A stretch of 6,391 nt of DNA from Clostridia bacterium (GCA_017612495.1 JAGAFQ010000037.1:1-6391); one strand, 5' to 3'. Shown: positions 1 through 5,453, numbered from the stretch's first letter. Made by a program: numbers and translations. The notes: a model not told the origin generated them from the sequence alone.

Positions 1-138
1 AAGAGGTGTTTCATTATCTTCACCGCCACCTGCCACAAATTGATACCGGTCGCAATCCGCACGATGAAAAACGCAGAACAAAAGCTCCGGGGTCCTTTTA
101 TATGGTATTGCTAATATTTGATACGGTGCTCTCATCAT
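1..138 (-). CDS. Nudix hydrolase, N-terminal part (cut by window edge)
   Basis: The first 46 codons of a Nudix-superfamily pyrophosphohydrolase are visible. They begin MMRAPYQILAIPYKRTPELL and run into FVAGGGEDNETPL at the window edge. The last residues are the beginning of a Nudix box (G-x5-E, here G37 to E43, with the REUxEE part outside the window). The region before it resembles the first beta strands of NudB-like or other nucleotide-sanitising Nudix enzymes. Family knowledge says such enzymes cleave nucleoside diphosphate-X substrates using Mg2+ held by the box glutamates; the substrate cannot be told here. The start is ATG at 138 (or the adjacent ATG at 135). The ATG at 138 overlaps the TGA of the upstream small ORF, and GGAG lies 5-6 bases upstream, so translation is probably coupled. 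It is the last visible gene of the pyk-led operon. Confidence 0.85.
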   Translation of the reverse strand, partial: MMRAPYQILAIPYKRTPELLFCVFHRADCDRYQFVAGGGEDNETPL

Positions 139-239
139 TTTTTCTCCGCAAATTCTGATTTGTCCACATCTATACCGAGCATCGGATTTTGACGTACAAA
201 ATCCACGTTCCGAATAACTTCCTTACGTGGCTGTCGCAT
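135..239 (-). CDS. 34-residue small protein, unknown function
   Basis: A short ORF begins MRQPRKEVIRNVDFVRQ and ends KSEFAEKK. I do not recognise it. It is charged and mostly hydrophilic, has no membrane segment or signal peptide, and is too short for a known domain. Support for it being real is contextual. An AAGGAG site lies 8 bases before the ATG. The ORF starts 20 bp after the stop of the receptor-phosphatase gene. Its TGA overlaps the ATG of the Nudix gene. It could be a functional small protein, a translational coupler that delivers ribosomes to the Nudix start, or a decayed fragment of a longer gene. Its function is not inferable from the sequence. Confidence 0.55.
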   Translation of the reverse strand: MRQPRKEVIRNVDFVRQNPMLGIDVDKSEFAEKK

Positions 240-247
240 ACGGAAGA

Positions 248-253
248 CTCCTT
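248..253 (-). promoter_or_regulatory. Ribosome binding site of the 34-codon ORF
   Basis: AAGGAG on the minus strand lies 8 bases before the ATG at 239, inside the short gap after the stop codon at 260. It is the main evidence that the small ORF is translated. Confidence 0.7.
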
Positions 254-259
254 TTTGCT

Positions 260-3112
260 TTATTCAAAATATTTTGTCAGCGTTAAAATGTTCTTGTCAT
301 TCTCATAGCGATACCGCATATCGTCCATCGTCTTTTTGACCATATAGATTCCGAGTCCGCCTATCTTTCTTTCTTCGGCAGAAAGGGTGATATCGGGCGC
401 TTCTTTGGTCAGGGGATTATACGGCACGCCCTCATCGACAAAGCGGAGCGTGATTCCCTTTTTGTCTGACGTTTGGCGAAGCGATACCAAAACGGGACCC
501 GGCGCTTTCGCATAGCCGTGTTTTATGATATTGCTGTAAATTTCGTCAATGGCGATATCTATCTGCGTGATGACTTTCATAGGCGCGCCGAGTTTTTCGA
601 GCTTTTCTTCGGCAAAAGCCTGAACGGCGGGAATGTCGTCTATCTTGCCCTGTTCAAATTCGATTTTGTGTATATCGCCGGTGCCCGAATAGTCAAAGGC
701 AAGCATCGTGATATCGTCGAATTGCGGAGCGTCGCCCACAAACTCATCGACTGATTTTTTGATAAAGTCGCATATTTCTTTTGACGAGCCGAATTTTTTG
801 CTGTTGAGCGCCGTCAAAAGTCTGTCTTCGCCGAAAAGCTCGTTGTTTGCGTTTGTCGCTTCGGTGACGCCGTCGGTATAGAGGAATACCGTATCGCCCG
901 GCTCAAGCCTCAATTCCTGCGACTTATAGTTAAGGCCGTCCATACCTGCCAAGACAAGGCCCGTGCGCGAGCGCAAATACTCGAACGCACCGTCGCGGTG
1001 CTTGATAAGAGGCGGGTTGTGACCTGCGTTTGAAAAACGCACAAGACCGTTTTCAAGGTCGATGCCTCCTTGCCAAGCCGTGACGAACATTCCGGCATCG
1101 TTGCCCTCGCAAAGCGCGTGGTTGCCGGCGGTGAAGACCTCTTCTATCGGCATACCCGCTTCGGTCAGTGATTTGAGTTCGGTCTTTGCGCGCATCATAA
1201 ACATCGCGGCGCCTATTCCCTTGCCCGAAACGTCGGCTATCAGGAAGTGGAGCTTATCGTCGTTTGTCATATAGAAGTCATAGAAATCTCCGCCGACCTC
1301 TTTTGCGGGATACATCGCCGCGAAAATATCAAAGTCGGAGCGCTTCGGGAATGCGGGGAATGTGCTCGGAAGCGCGGAGGACTGGATATTTTTTGCAAGC
1401 TCGAGTTCTTTATCTACCCTTGCGGAAGCCTCGGCGATATAGCGTTTGAGCGTATCGACCGTCGAGTTTATATCGTCGGAAAGGGACGCGAATTCTTCGT
1501 TTGAACGGACGTTCACGACCTCGTTAAGATCGCCCCCCGCGATTTTCGCAAGAGAGGAGTTGACGGATTTTATCCTGTTGACAACGACCGTCTTTATGAG
1601 CTGATAAATAAGGGCGAAGAGTATGGCAAATACCAATATCTCCATAAAGGTGTTGACGTAAAGCGCTATGTTTCTCATTCTCAAAGCTTCCGTTTTGGGC
1701 ATCGCCGAAACGATGTAATAGCCCTCTGAAAGAGAATATTTCACATAGCAGTCTTCATTTTTGACCTTTGCCGAGAAAACGCTGTCCTCTTTCGGCGCAA
1801 GAGCCTCAAATTCGGTTCTGTCGATGGAATTTTGGTCATAGTTTTCGGGAGCGCTGACAAGAGTGAGAGCTGAATCGTAGATCAAAACCACTCCGCTTTG
1901 ACCTACGTGGCGGTTTTTGGTAATATCCTTGACCGTCTTTGAAAGGTCGGCTTGAAGGGCTTCGGCATCATAGCCGAGCTGAATGAATCCGCCGTGGAAT
2001 TTTATGCCGGCATACTTGCGGCTTACCGCTTCGTCAGATGTGATGGGACCGTAGCCCTGGGTGTAAAAGTCGGGGCCGGTGGCTTCCAAAAGGCACAAAA
2101 ATTCGCGCGCCTGTTCGCCGCTGTTCATATCGAAGCCGATGTAAGAGGGATTCGTGCTTTCGACGATGATACCGGTGGACGTGCCGCTTTCTTCATCGTC
2201 TTTTCTTTCGATTATGCTTATTTCGGTGATCGAATATTTGAGCAAGGCCTCGTCAAGCGATTCGGTCGCTATATCCGCTCTTACGTTCCTTGCCGTCGTA
2301 AGCAGATTCTGGTCGGAGGCGTCGCGTATATCCGCTTTTATTTCCGCTATCGCCAAATCGAGCGATTCTTCGCACTGCGTGGCGGCAAGCCTCGTTTGGA
2401 AAGAAAAGACGAAATACGACGTTGCGGCGAATGCCAAAAGGACCGAGACCAAAAGCCATTTCTGTATGGTTTGGGAAATTCTCTCATAATTGCGCTGTCC
2501 GCGTTTTCTGTCTTGACCGAGAAGACTCAATATCATGGCGGAAAGCATTACCGAAAGGCTGTTTATCGCAATCATGGGGGCAGTGCAGGCTCTTACGACC
2601 TCCATGGCTTCAAGGGGAGTTGCCATATTCGTTATGAAGACCATGGTCAGATGCAAGGTCTCCATGACTGCGCCGATGGCGAGCGACAAAAGCCAGCCCG
2701 GTTTTTTGTTTTCAAACATTGCTTTGCGCAAAAATGCCGAATATAAGCCGGCAATTATCGTTGAAACGGAGCAGGCGAGGCGCGTGAAAGAGCCGACGCC
2801 CCAATATACCGCAAACCAGCGCTCAACACCGCCGATGATGCCGGCGATGATACCTGCGGGAGCACCGAACATAAGACCTGCCGCCAAAACAGAGGCGTCA
2901 CGGCTGTTGACGACCGCTCCGCCTGACGTGGGAACACCGTATTCCGTTCCCAAAACGGCAATTCCGCCGAAGAAGACGCCGACGATTATCTGACGCACCC
3001 AATAGTTTATTCTGCCGAATGCGGTCTTCTTTTCCAATATATAGAATATTGCCGTTGCAAAAACGGGCAGAAGCGTTGCGGCTGCCAATCTTAAAAATTC
3101 CGTGCTTGTCAT
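260..3112 (-). CDS. Membrane receptor with SpoIIE/RsbU-type PP2C phosphatase fused to RsbW-type anti-sigma kinase domain
   Basis: A 950-residue protein with these domains in order. (1) About six hydrophobic segments, residues 7-199, with the 5TMR_LYT-like signature NSRDA (69-73) and a glycine-rich segment ending GGVERWF (to about 100). (2) A membrane span at 219-239, then an extracytoplasmic sensor at about 240-480 resembling a double Cache fold. (3) A span at 481-506 and a HAMP domain at about 507-559. (4) A SpoIIE/RsbU PP2C phosphatase at about 593-808, with metal-site motifs GGDFYDF (607-613), ADVSGKG (626-632), SNAGHNPP (694-701), YTDGVTEA (745-752) and QFDDITM (797-803). (5) An RsbW/SpoIIAB-like GHKL ATPase at about 816-948, with N-box DEIYSNIIKHGY (856-867), G1 DEG (893-895) and G2 GGLG (918-921). 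All expected catalytic residues appear intact. Family knowledge predicts phosphorylation and dephosphorylation of a STAS antagonist in a partner-switching pathway; no STAS or sigma gene is in the window. The start is ATG 3112 with GGAG 6 bases upstream; TTG 3133 and ATG 3124 lack good sites. The gene lies 31 bp after pyk. Confidence 0.92.
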   Translation of the reverse strand: MTSTEFLRLAAATLLPVFATAIFYILEKKTAFGRINYWVRQIIVGVFFGGIAVLGTEYGVPTSGGAVVNSRDASVLAAGLMFGAPAGIIAGIIGGVERWFAVYWGVGSFTRLACSVSTIIAGLYSAFLRKAMFENKKPGWLLSLAIGAVMETLHLTMVFITNMATPLEAMEVVRACTAPMIAINSLSVMLSAMILSLLGQDRKRGQRNYERISQTIQKWLLVSVLLAFAATSYFVFSFQTRLAATQCEESLDLAIAEIKADIRDASDQNLLTTARNVRADIATESLDEALLKYSITEISIIERKDDEESGTSTGIIVESTNPSYIGFDMNSGEQAREFLCLLEATGPDFYTQGYGPITSDEAVSRKYAGIKFHGGFIQLGYDAEALQADLSKTVKDITKNRHVGQSGVVLIYDSALTLVSAPENYDQNSIDRTEFEALAPKEDSVFSAKVKNEDCYVKYSLSEGYYIVSAMPKTEALRMRNIALYVNTFMEILVFAILFALIYQLIKTVVVNRIKSVNSSLAKIAGGDLNEVVNVRSNEEFASLSDDINSTVDTLKRYIAEASARVDKELELAKNIQSSALPSTFPAFPKRSDFDIFAAMYPAKEVGGDFYDFYMTNDDKLHFLIADVSGKGIGAAMFMMRAKTELKSLTEAGMPIEEVFTAGNHALCEGNDAGMFVTAWQGGIDLENGLVRFSNAGHNPPLIKHRDGAFEYLRSRTGLVLAGMDGLNYKSQELRLEPGDTVFLYTDGVTEATNANNELFGEDRLLTALNSKKFGSSKEICDFIKKSVDEFVGDAPQFDDITMLAFDYSGTGDIHKIEFEQGKIDDIPAVQAFAEEKLEKLGAPMKVITQIDIAIDEIYSNIIKHGYAKAPGPVLVSLRQTSDKKGITLRFVDEGVPYNPLTKEAPDITLSAEERKIGGLGIYMVKKTMDDMRYRYENDKNILTLTKYFE

Positions 3113-3118
3113 ATAATT

Positions 3119-3122
3119 CTCC
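3119..3122 (-). promoter_or_regulatory. Ribosome binding site deciding the start of the receptor-phosphatase
   Basis: GGAG lies 6 bases before ATG 3112. The open frame extends upstream to a TTG at 3133 and an ATG at 3124, but neither has a comparable purine-rich site at the right distance, so the start at 3112 is preferred. Confidence 0.65.
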
Positions 3123-3143
3123 ATTCTTTGCAAGAGAGACCGA

Positions 3144-4556
3144 TCATATCGTTTCTACCCTTATCGTGTTTGTGTTGCCCGATGCGCCTATCGAGGTCGA
3201 GCCGGTTATGATTATCTTATCTCCGTTTTGAAGCCCGAAGGTCGCCGTCGCCTTGTTTTTGGCGGTGTAGAAAAGCACCTCGGGAGACGGATATAATTCG
3301 CACATAACGGGCGTTACGCCCCACGAGAGGGAAAGCTGGCGCCAGGTCTTTTCGTTGACCGAAAGACCGATTATATCAATGGGCGGACGGAAACGCGAGA
3401 CCATTCTCGCCGTTCTGCCCGATATGGAGCACACGACGATGGCTTTTGCGTCGATATCCATTGCCATACCGCATACGGAATGGGAGATCGCGTCCATCTC
3501 GTTTTGGATGTGAAAGTCGGAAGTCAAAAATCTCTTTTTATAGTGGATGCTTTTTTCTGCCGTTTCGGCGATCTTCGCCATGGTCTCGACTGTTAAAACG
3601 GGATATTTGCCCGCCGCCGTTTCGCCGGAGAGCATTATTGCCGATGTGCCGTCATAAACGGCGTTCGCAACGTCGGATATCTCCGCTCTTGTCGGACGGG
3701 GACTATTTATCATGGATTCGAGCATTTCCGTTGCCGTTATGACACGTTTGCCGAGCAGACGGCACTTTGTTATTATCTGCTTTTGTATCGCCGGCAGCTC
3801 TTCAAACGGTATCTCGACGCCCATATCGCCTCTGCCTATCATGATGCCGTCACATTCAGAGCAGATCTCTTCTATGTTGTCGATGCCCGAGCGGTTTTCG
3901 ATCTTTGCGATTATGCTTATCGACTCTCCGCCGTTTTCAGCCAAAAAGTTTTTGACGTCGATGAGGTCTTCTTTTCTCGAAACGAACGAGCAGGCGACAA
4001 AATCGACCTCGTTTTCGATGCCGAAAAGCAGATCGCTTTTATCCTGTTCCGAAAGATATACCTGCTTCAACACTTTTCCGGGAAAGCTCATGCTCTTGCG
4101 GTTTGATATCTCGCCCGAGTTTTCGATGCGGCAGACAACGTCCGAGCCTTTTATTTCCTTAACGGTGAAAATGAGGAGTCCGTTATTGACAAGAACGGTG
4201 TCGCCGGGAGCAAGCTCTTTTGCAAGCTCCTTGTAGCTTACCGACACACGGCTTTTATCGCCGACTATATCGTCTTTTGTAAAAGTGAAAGTGTCGCCGG
4301 CGCAAAGTTGGCATTTGTCGTTTTCAAAGGTGCCTATCCTGTATTCGGGGCCCTTGGTGTCAAGCATTATCGCAAGCGGATAGTCAAGCTCTTCTCTGAC
4401 TTTCTTTATGGTGTCTATCTTCTTTTTGTGCTCTTCGTGAGTGCCGTGCGAAAAGTTAAGACGCGCGACGTTCATGCCCGCGCGGCACATATCCGAAAGC
4501 GTTTTCGCATCCGAGCAGGCGGGACCTATTGTGCATACGATTTTGGTTTTTCTCAT
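3144..4556 (-). CDS. pyk: Pyruvate kinase
   Basis: A 470-residue pyruvate kinase. It converts phosphoenolpyruvate and ADP to pyruvate and ATP in the last step of cytosolic glycolysis. Landmarks are the N-terminal KTKIVCTIGPACSD, RLNFSHGTHEEH (32-43), LDTKGPEYRIG (65-75), the active-site lysine in IIAKIEN (215-221), RGDMGVEIPFEELP (242-255) with metal-ligand acidic residues, and TEMLESMINSPRPTRAE (276-292) followed by DVANAVYDGTSAIMLSGETAAG (quoted in part). The length is the standard A/B/C-domain form. The extra PEP-utiliser domain found in Bacillus enzymes is absent. LDTKGPEYRIG departs mildly from the more common LDTKGPEIRTG; the catalytic residues are kept. ATG 4556 has an AAGGAG 8 bases upstream. 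It is the first gene of the leftward operon, behind an attenuator-like leader, with the receptor-phosphatase 31 bp downstream. Confidence 0.97.
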   Translation of the reverse strand: MRKTKIVCTIGPACSDAKTLSDMCRAGMNVARLNFSHGTHEEHKKKIDTIKKVREELDYPLAIMLDTKGPEYRIGTFENDKCQLCAGDTFTFTKDDIVGDKSRVSVSYKELAKELAPGDTVLVNNGLLIFTVKEIKGSDVVCRIENSGEISNRKSMSFPGKVLKQVYLSEQDKSDLLFGIENEVDFVACSFVSRKEDLIDVKNFLAENGGESISIIAKIENRSGIDNIEEICSECDGIMIGRGDMGVEIPFEELPAIQKQIITKCRLLGKRVITATEMLESMINSPRPTRAEISDVANAVYDGTSAIMLSGETAAGKYPVLTVETMAKIAETAEKSIHYKKRFLTSDFHIQNEMDAISHSVCGMAMDIDAKAIVVCSISGRTARMVSRFRPPIDIIGLSVNEKTWRQLSLSWGVTPVMCELYPSPEVLFYTAKNKATATFGLQNGDKIIITGSTSIGASGNTNTIRVETI

Positions 4557-4564
4557 CTATATTA

Positions 4565-4570
4565 CTCCTT
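4565..4570 (-). promoter_or_regulatory. Ribosome binding site of pyk
   Basis: AAGGAG on the minus strand lies 8 bases before ATG 4556. It lies downstream of the leader terminator, so it is only reached by transcripts that read through. Confidence 0.8.
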
Positions 4571-4589
4571 TTGAGCTGTTTGCGATAAC

Positions 4590-4612
4590 AAAAAAAGCAG
4601 GGCTCGCCCTGC
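4590..4612 (-). terminator. Intrinsic terminator inside the pyk leader (attenuator)
   Basis: On the minus strand GCAGGG-CGAG-CCCTGC forms a 6-bp GC-rich stem with a tetraloop. It is followed directly by seven T residues (4596-4590). It lies between the only visible pyk promoter and the pyk ribosome binding site, with just 33 bases left before the start codon. It must therefore be read through for pyk to be expressed from that promoter. Confidence 0.8.
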
Positions 4613-4664
4613 ATCAAAAAGATATTCTCTTTTGTATGTGCGATGCAGGCATTACACATACATC
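4590..4664 (-). ncRNA. Putative cis-regulatory leader RNA of pyk (pseudoknot/antiterminator plus terminator)
   Basis: The predicted transcript starts near 4664 and would be about 75 nt long if terminated. Three helices can be read directly. GTATGTG (4661-4655) pairs with CACATAC (4640-4634). AAAAGA (4633-4628) pairs with TCTTTT (4622-4617). CCTGCATC (4649-4642), in the loop of the first helix, is the exact complement of GATGCAGG (4615-4608), which includes the 5' arm of the terminator. Pairing of the last two gives an H-type pseudoknot, or with the first helix open a simple antiterminator, and either excludes the terminator stem. This is the layout of an attenuation or riboswitch-type leader in which the pseudoknot turns pyk on. 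I recognise no known riboswitch class; the ligand, if any, is unknown. Terminated molecules could also act as a small RNA. Confidence 0.6.
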
Positions 4665-4670
4665 GCCTTG

Positions 4671-4699
4671 ATTATATCAAAAACGGTAAAACTTGTCAA
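4671..4699 (-). promoter_or_regulatory. Consensus sigma-A promoter of the pyk operon
   Basis: TTGACA (4699-4694), 17-bp spacer, TATAAT (4676-4671), matching the housekeeping consensus at all 12 positions. The expected start is near 4664-4663, giving a leader of about 108 nt before pyk. A short inverted repeat, TTGAT-TAT-ATCAA (4668-4680), overlaps the -10 box and might be an operator, though it is AT-rich and weak evidence. Confidence 0.88.
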
Positions 4700-4725
4700 G
4701 AAAAATCGGGAGAAGAAAAATGGGC

Positions 4726-4843
4726 AGATTCCGCCTTTGGCGGAATGCGAACCTGACATTTTGCTTCGCAAAACGGCTCGACTCAAAGCGCCGGTGTCAC
4801 GTTCAAAACAAAAAGCACACCGATAGGTGTGCTTTTTGTTTTG
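4726..4843. repeat. Copy 1 of a 118-bp direct repeat with three hairpins
   Basis: Nearly identical to 5167-5286 in the same orientation: five substitutions, all transitions, and two single-base indels. It contains three hairpins: ATTCCGCC-TTT-GGCGGAAT (4728-4746), TTTTGC-TTC-GCAAAA (4759-4773), and a perfect 18-bp terminator-like stem (4804-4843). There is no protein-coding content. The family is not recognised; it looks like a small palindromic intergenic element. Confidence 0.85.
4804..4843. terminator. Perfect 18-bp terminator-like hairpin in repeat copy 1
   Basis: The arms at 4804-4821 and 4826-4843 are perfect complements around a GATA loop. A GC-rich core (GCACACC/GGTGTGC) is flanked by A-rich and T-rich arms, so it can act in both directions. 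No gene ends immediately upstream on either strand, so its target is unclear; the equivalent hairpin in copy 2 serves tRNA-Gln. Confidence 0.7.
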
Positions 4844-4852
4844 TGATTAGAC

Positions 4853-4982
4853 TACGAAATAGCACAATGGGGATTCGGCGTAAAAATCGGAGTTTGCATG
4901 GATATTTCTGCAATAGATGCTCTCTGTTTAGCGCAACCAAATAGCACAATTCGTGCTTTTAAGCCATACGAAATAGCACAAT
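4853..4982. repeat. Three direct copies of a 13-16 bp motif
   Basis: TACGAAATAGCACAAT occurs at 4853-4868 and 4967-4982, and a shorter copy CAAATAGCACAAT at 4938-4950. All are in the same orientation. Ends are 82 and 32 bp apart, too irregular for a CRISPR array. The middle copy continues into TCGTGCT, forming a 5-bp hairpin AGCAC-aattc-GTGCT followed by T residues. The role is unknown. Confidence 0.65.
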
Positions 4983-5010
4983 TTAATATACGTCGCGAAG
5001 CGACACCGAA

Positions 5011-5101
5011 CTTATTACCTATTACCTATTACTTATTACTTCCCAAAAATCCCGAAAGAATTTAACTGATAGGTAAGAGGTAAAAGGTAAGAAGTAAGAA
5101 G
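5011..5101. repeat. Facing heptamer-repeat arrays forming a long imperfect hairpin
   Basis: 5011-5041 is built of near-heptamers of the type TATTACC/TATTACT. 5071-5101 is the complementary type, with units such as AGGTAAG, AGGTAAA and AAGTAAG. The two 31-base arms pair at 24 of 31 positions by Watson-Crick rules, and several mismatches could be G-U in RNA. The 29-base centre holds AAAAATCCCG (5045-5054), also seen in the neighbouring terminator. Confidence 0.7.
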
Positions 5102-5102
5102 A

Positions 5103-5136
5103 AAAAATCCCGCCCACTATCGTGAACGGGATTTTT
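5103..5136. terminator. Bidirectional terminator next to the orphan tRNA end
   Basis: AAAAATCCCG (5103-5112) pairs with CGGGATTTTT (5127-5136). The inner part adds CAC/GTG around a TATC loop. On the minus strand it ends in a T run and begins exactly where the orphan tRNA 3' end stops, as expected for a former tRNA terminator. Confidence 0.75.
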
Positions 5137-5151
5137 GGCTGCGGCACTAGG
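5136..5151 (-). pseudogene. Orphan 3' end of tRNA-Gln (acceptor strand, CCA and part of T stem)
   Basis: These 16 bases are identical to 5285-5300, the 3' end of the intact tRNA-Gln including CCA. With the preceding TTTT the identity is 19 bp (5133-5151 and 5282-5300). The rest of the tRNA is missing. On the minus strand it is followed directly by the terminator at 5103-5136. It is best read as the old 3' end of tRNA-Gln displaced by an insertion or duplication, and is not itself a functional tRNA. Confidence 0.75.
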
Positions 5152-5166
5152 GTATGCGCAAAGCGT

Positions 5167-5286
5167 AGATTCCGCCTTTGGCGGAATGCGAACCTAACAT
5201 TTTGCTTCGCAAAACGGCTCGATTCAAAGCGCCGGTATCACATTCAAAACAAAAAAGCACACCGGTAGGTGTGCTTTTTTGTTTTG
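5167..5286. repeat. Copy 2 of the repeat element, abutting tRNA-Gln
   Basis: A 120-bp copy of 4726-4843 with the same three hairpins. Compared with copy 1, one A is added to the left arm and one T to the right arm of the terminator hairpin. The stem therefore grows from 18 to 19 bp while staying perfectly paired, and the loop changes from GATA to GGTA. Its last two bases overlap the CCA end of the tRNA gene. Confidence 0.85.
5245..5286 (-). terminator. Terminator of tRNA-Gln (19-bp perfect stem)
   Basis: The arms at 5245-5263 and 5268-5286 are perfect complements around GGTA. On the minus strand the stem starts at the tRNA CCA end and finishes in TTTTTTGTTTTG, a standard intrinsic terminator directly behind the tRNA. 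Confidence 0.82.
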
Positions 5287-5360
5287 GCTGCGGCACTAGG
5301 ATTCGAACCTAGGTAATGACGGAGTCAGAGTCCGTTGCCTTACCGCTTGGCGATGCCGCA
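5285..5360 (-). tRNA. tRNA-Gln (anticodon CTG)
   Basis: A 76-base tRNA including the encoded CCA. The acceptor stem TGCGGCA/TGCCGCA pairs at all 7 positions with discriminator G. The D arm starts TCGCCAAGCGGTAAGGCA, characteristic of bacterial tRNA-Gln. The anticodon stem ACGGA/TCCGT encloses the loop CTCTGAC, giving anticodon CTG, which reads CAG. The T arm contains GGTTCGAATCC. It has its own consensus promoter upstream and an intrinsic terminator directly downstream. Its 3' end is duplicated at 5136-5151. Confidence 0.96.
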
Positions 5361-5377
5361 ATGGGTCAACGCCGATA

Positions 5378-5406
5378 ATTGTAGCAGACTATGGTTTATT
5401 TGTCAA
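5378..5406 (-). promoter_or_regulatory. Promoter of tRNA-Gln
   Basis: TTGACA (5406-5401), 17-bp spacer, TACAAT (5383-5378) on the minus strand. The -10 box ends 17 bp before the tRNA 5' end, as expected for a short 5' leader removed by RNase P. Confidence 0.88.
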
Positions 5407-5424
5407 CCTTTTTTGATTATTTTT

Positions 5425-5453
5425 TTGATTATTTTGAAAAGATAGGGTATATG
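5425..5453 (+). promoter_or_regulatory. Possible promoter of the small membrane protein gene
   Basis: TTGATT (5425-5430), 17-bp spacer, TATATG (5448-5453), in the AT-rich gap divergent from the tRNA promoter. Each box matches consensus at four of six positions. TTGAAA at about 5434 with TTTATA downstream is an alternative. Confidence 0.4.

Larger units (their letters stand above)
4700..5284. other. Gene-free repeat mosaic between the pyk promoter and tRNA-Gln
   Basis: About 585 bp with no credible coding sequence: open frames here lack ribosome binding sites and run through hairpins and repeats. It holds, left to right, copy 1 of a 118-bp element, three copies of a short motif (4853-4982), a small hairpin GTCGC-GAA-GCGAC (4992-5004), two facing heptamer arrays (5011-5101), a terminator (5103-5136), an orphan tRNA 3' end (5136-5151), and copy 2 of the element (5167-5286). 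Only 4700-4725 and 5152-5166 show nothing notable. Confidence 0.8.

Noticed and set aside
1952..2746. Long plus-strand open frame opposite the receptor-phosphatase
   Set aside because: It is antisense to a gene with clear domains, lacks recognisable protein features, and results from codon bias of the real gene. The other overlapping frames at pyk and the glycosyltransferase are rejected for the same reason.
260..3133. TTG 3133 as the start of the receptor-phosphatase
   Set aside because: It has no ribosome binding site, while ATG 3112 has GGAG at six bases.
4456..4659. Cysteine-rich leader peptide starting at ATG 4659
   Set aside because: The start would be about five bases from the predicted transcript 5' end with no ribosome binding site, and the frame runs straight into pyk out of frame. 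The RNA pairing explains the region better.
4590..4664. Fluoride (crcB) riboswitch in the pyk leader
   Set aside because: The layout (hairpin, pseudoknot from its loop, small hairpin, TGATG before the pairing strand) is similar, but the loop is longer and the conserved CCTAC-type segment after the pairing strand is missing, so I do not call it.
4590..4700. T-box leader upstream of pyk
   Set aside because: The leader is too short, the conserved T-box sequence is absent, and pyk is not an aminoacyl-tRNA or amino-acid gene.
4632..4944. Short plus-strand coding regions in the repeat mosaic
   Set aside because: They run through the pyk promoter, hairpins and repeat element, with no ribosome binding site and low-complexity products.
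4853..4982. CRISPR array
   Set aside because: The three repeats are too short and irregularly spaced, and no cas genes are present.
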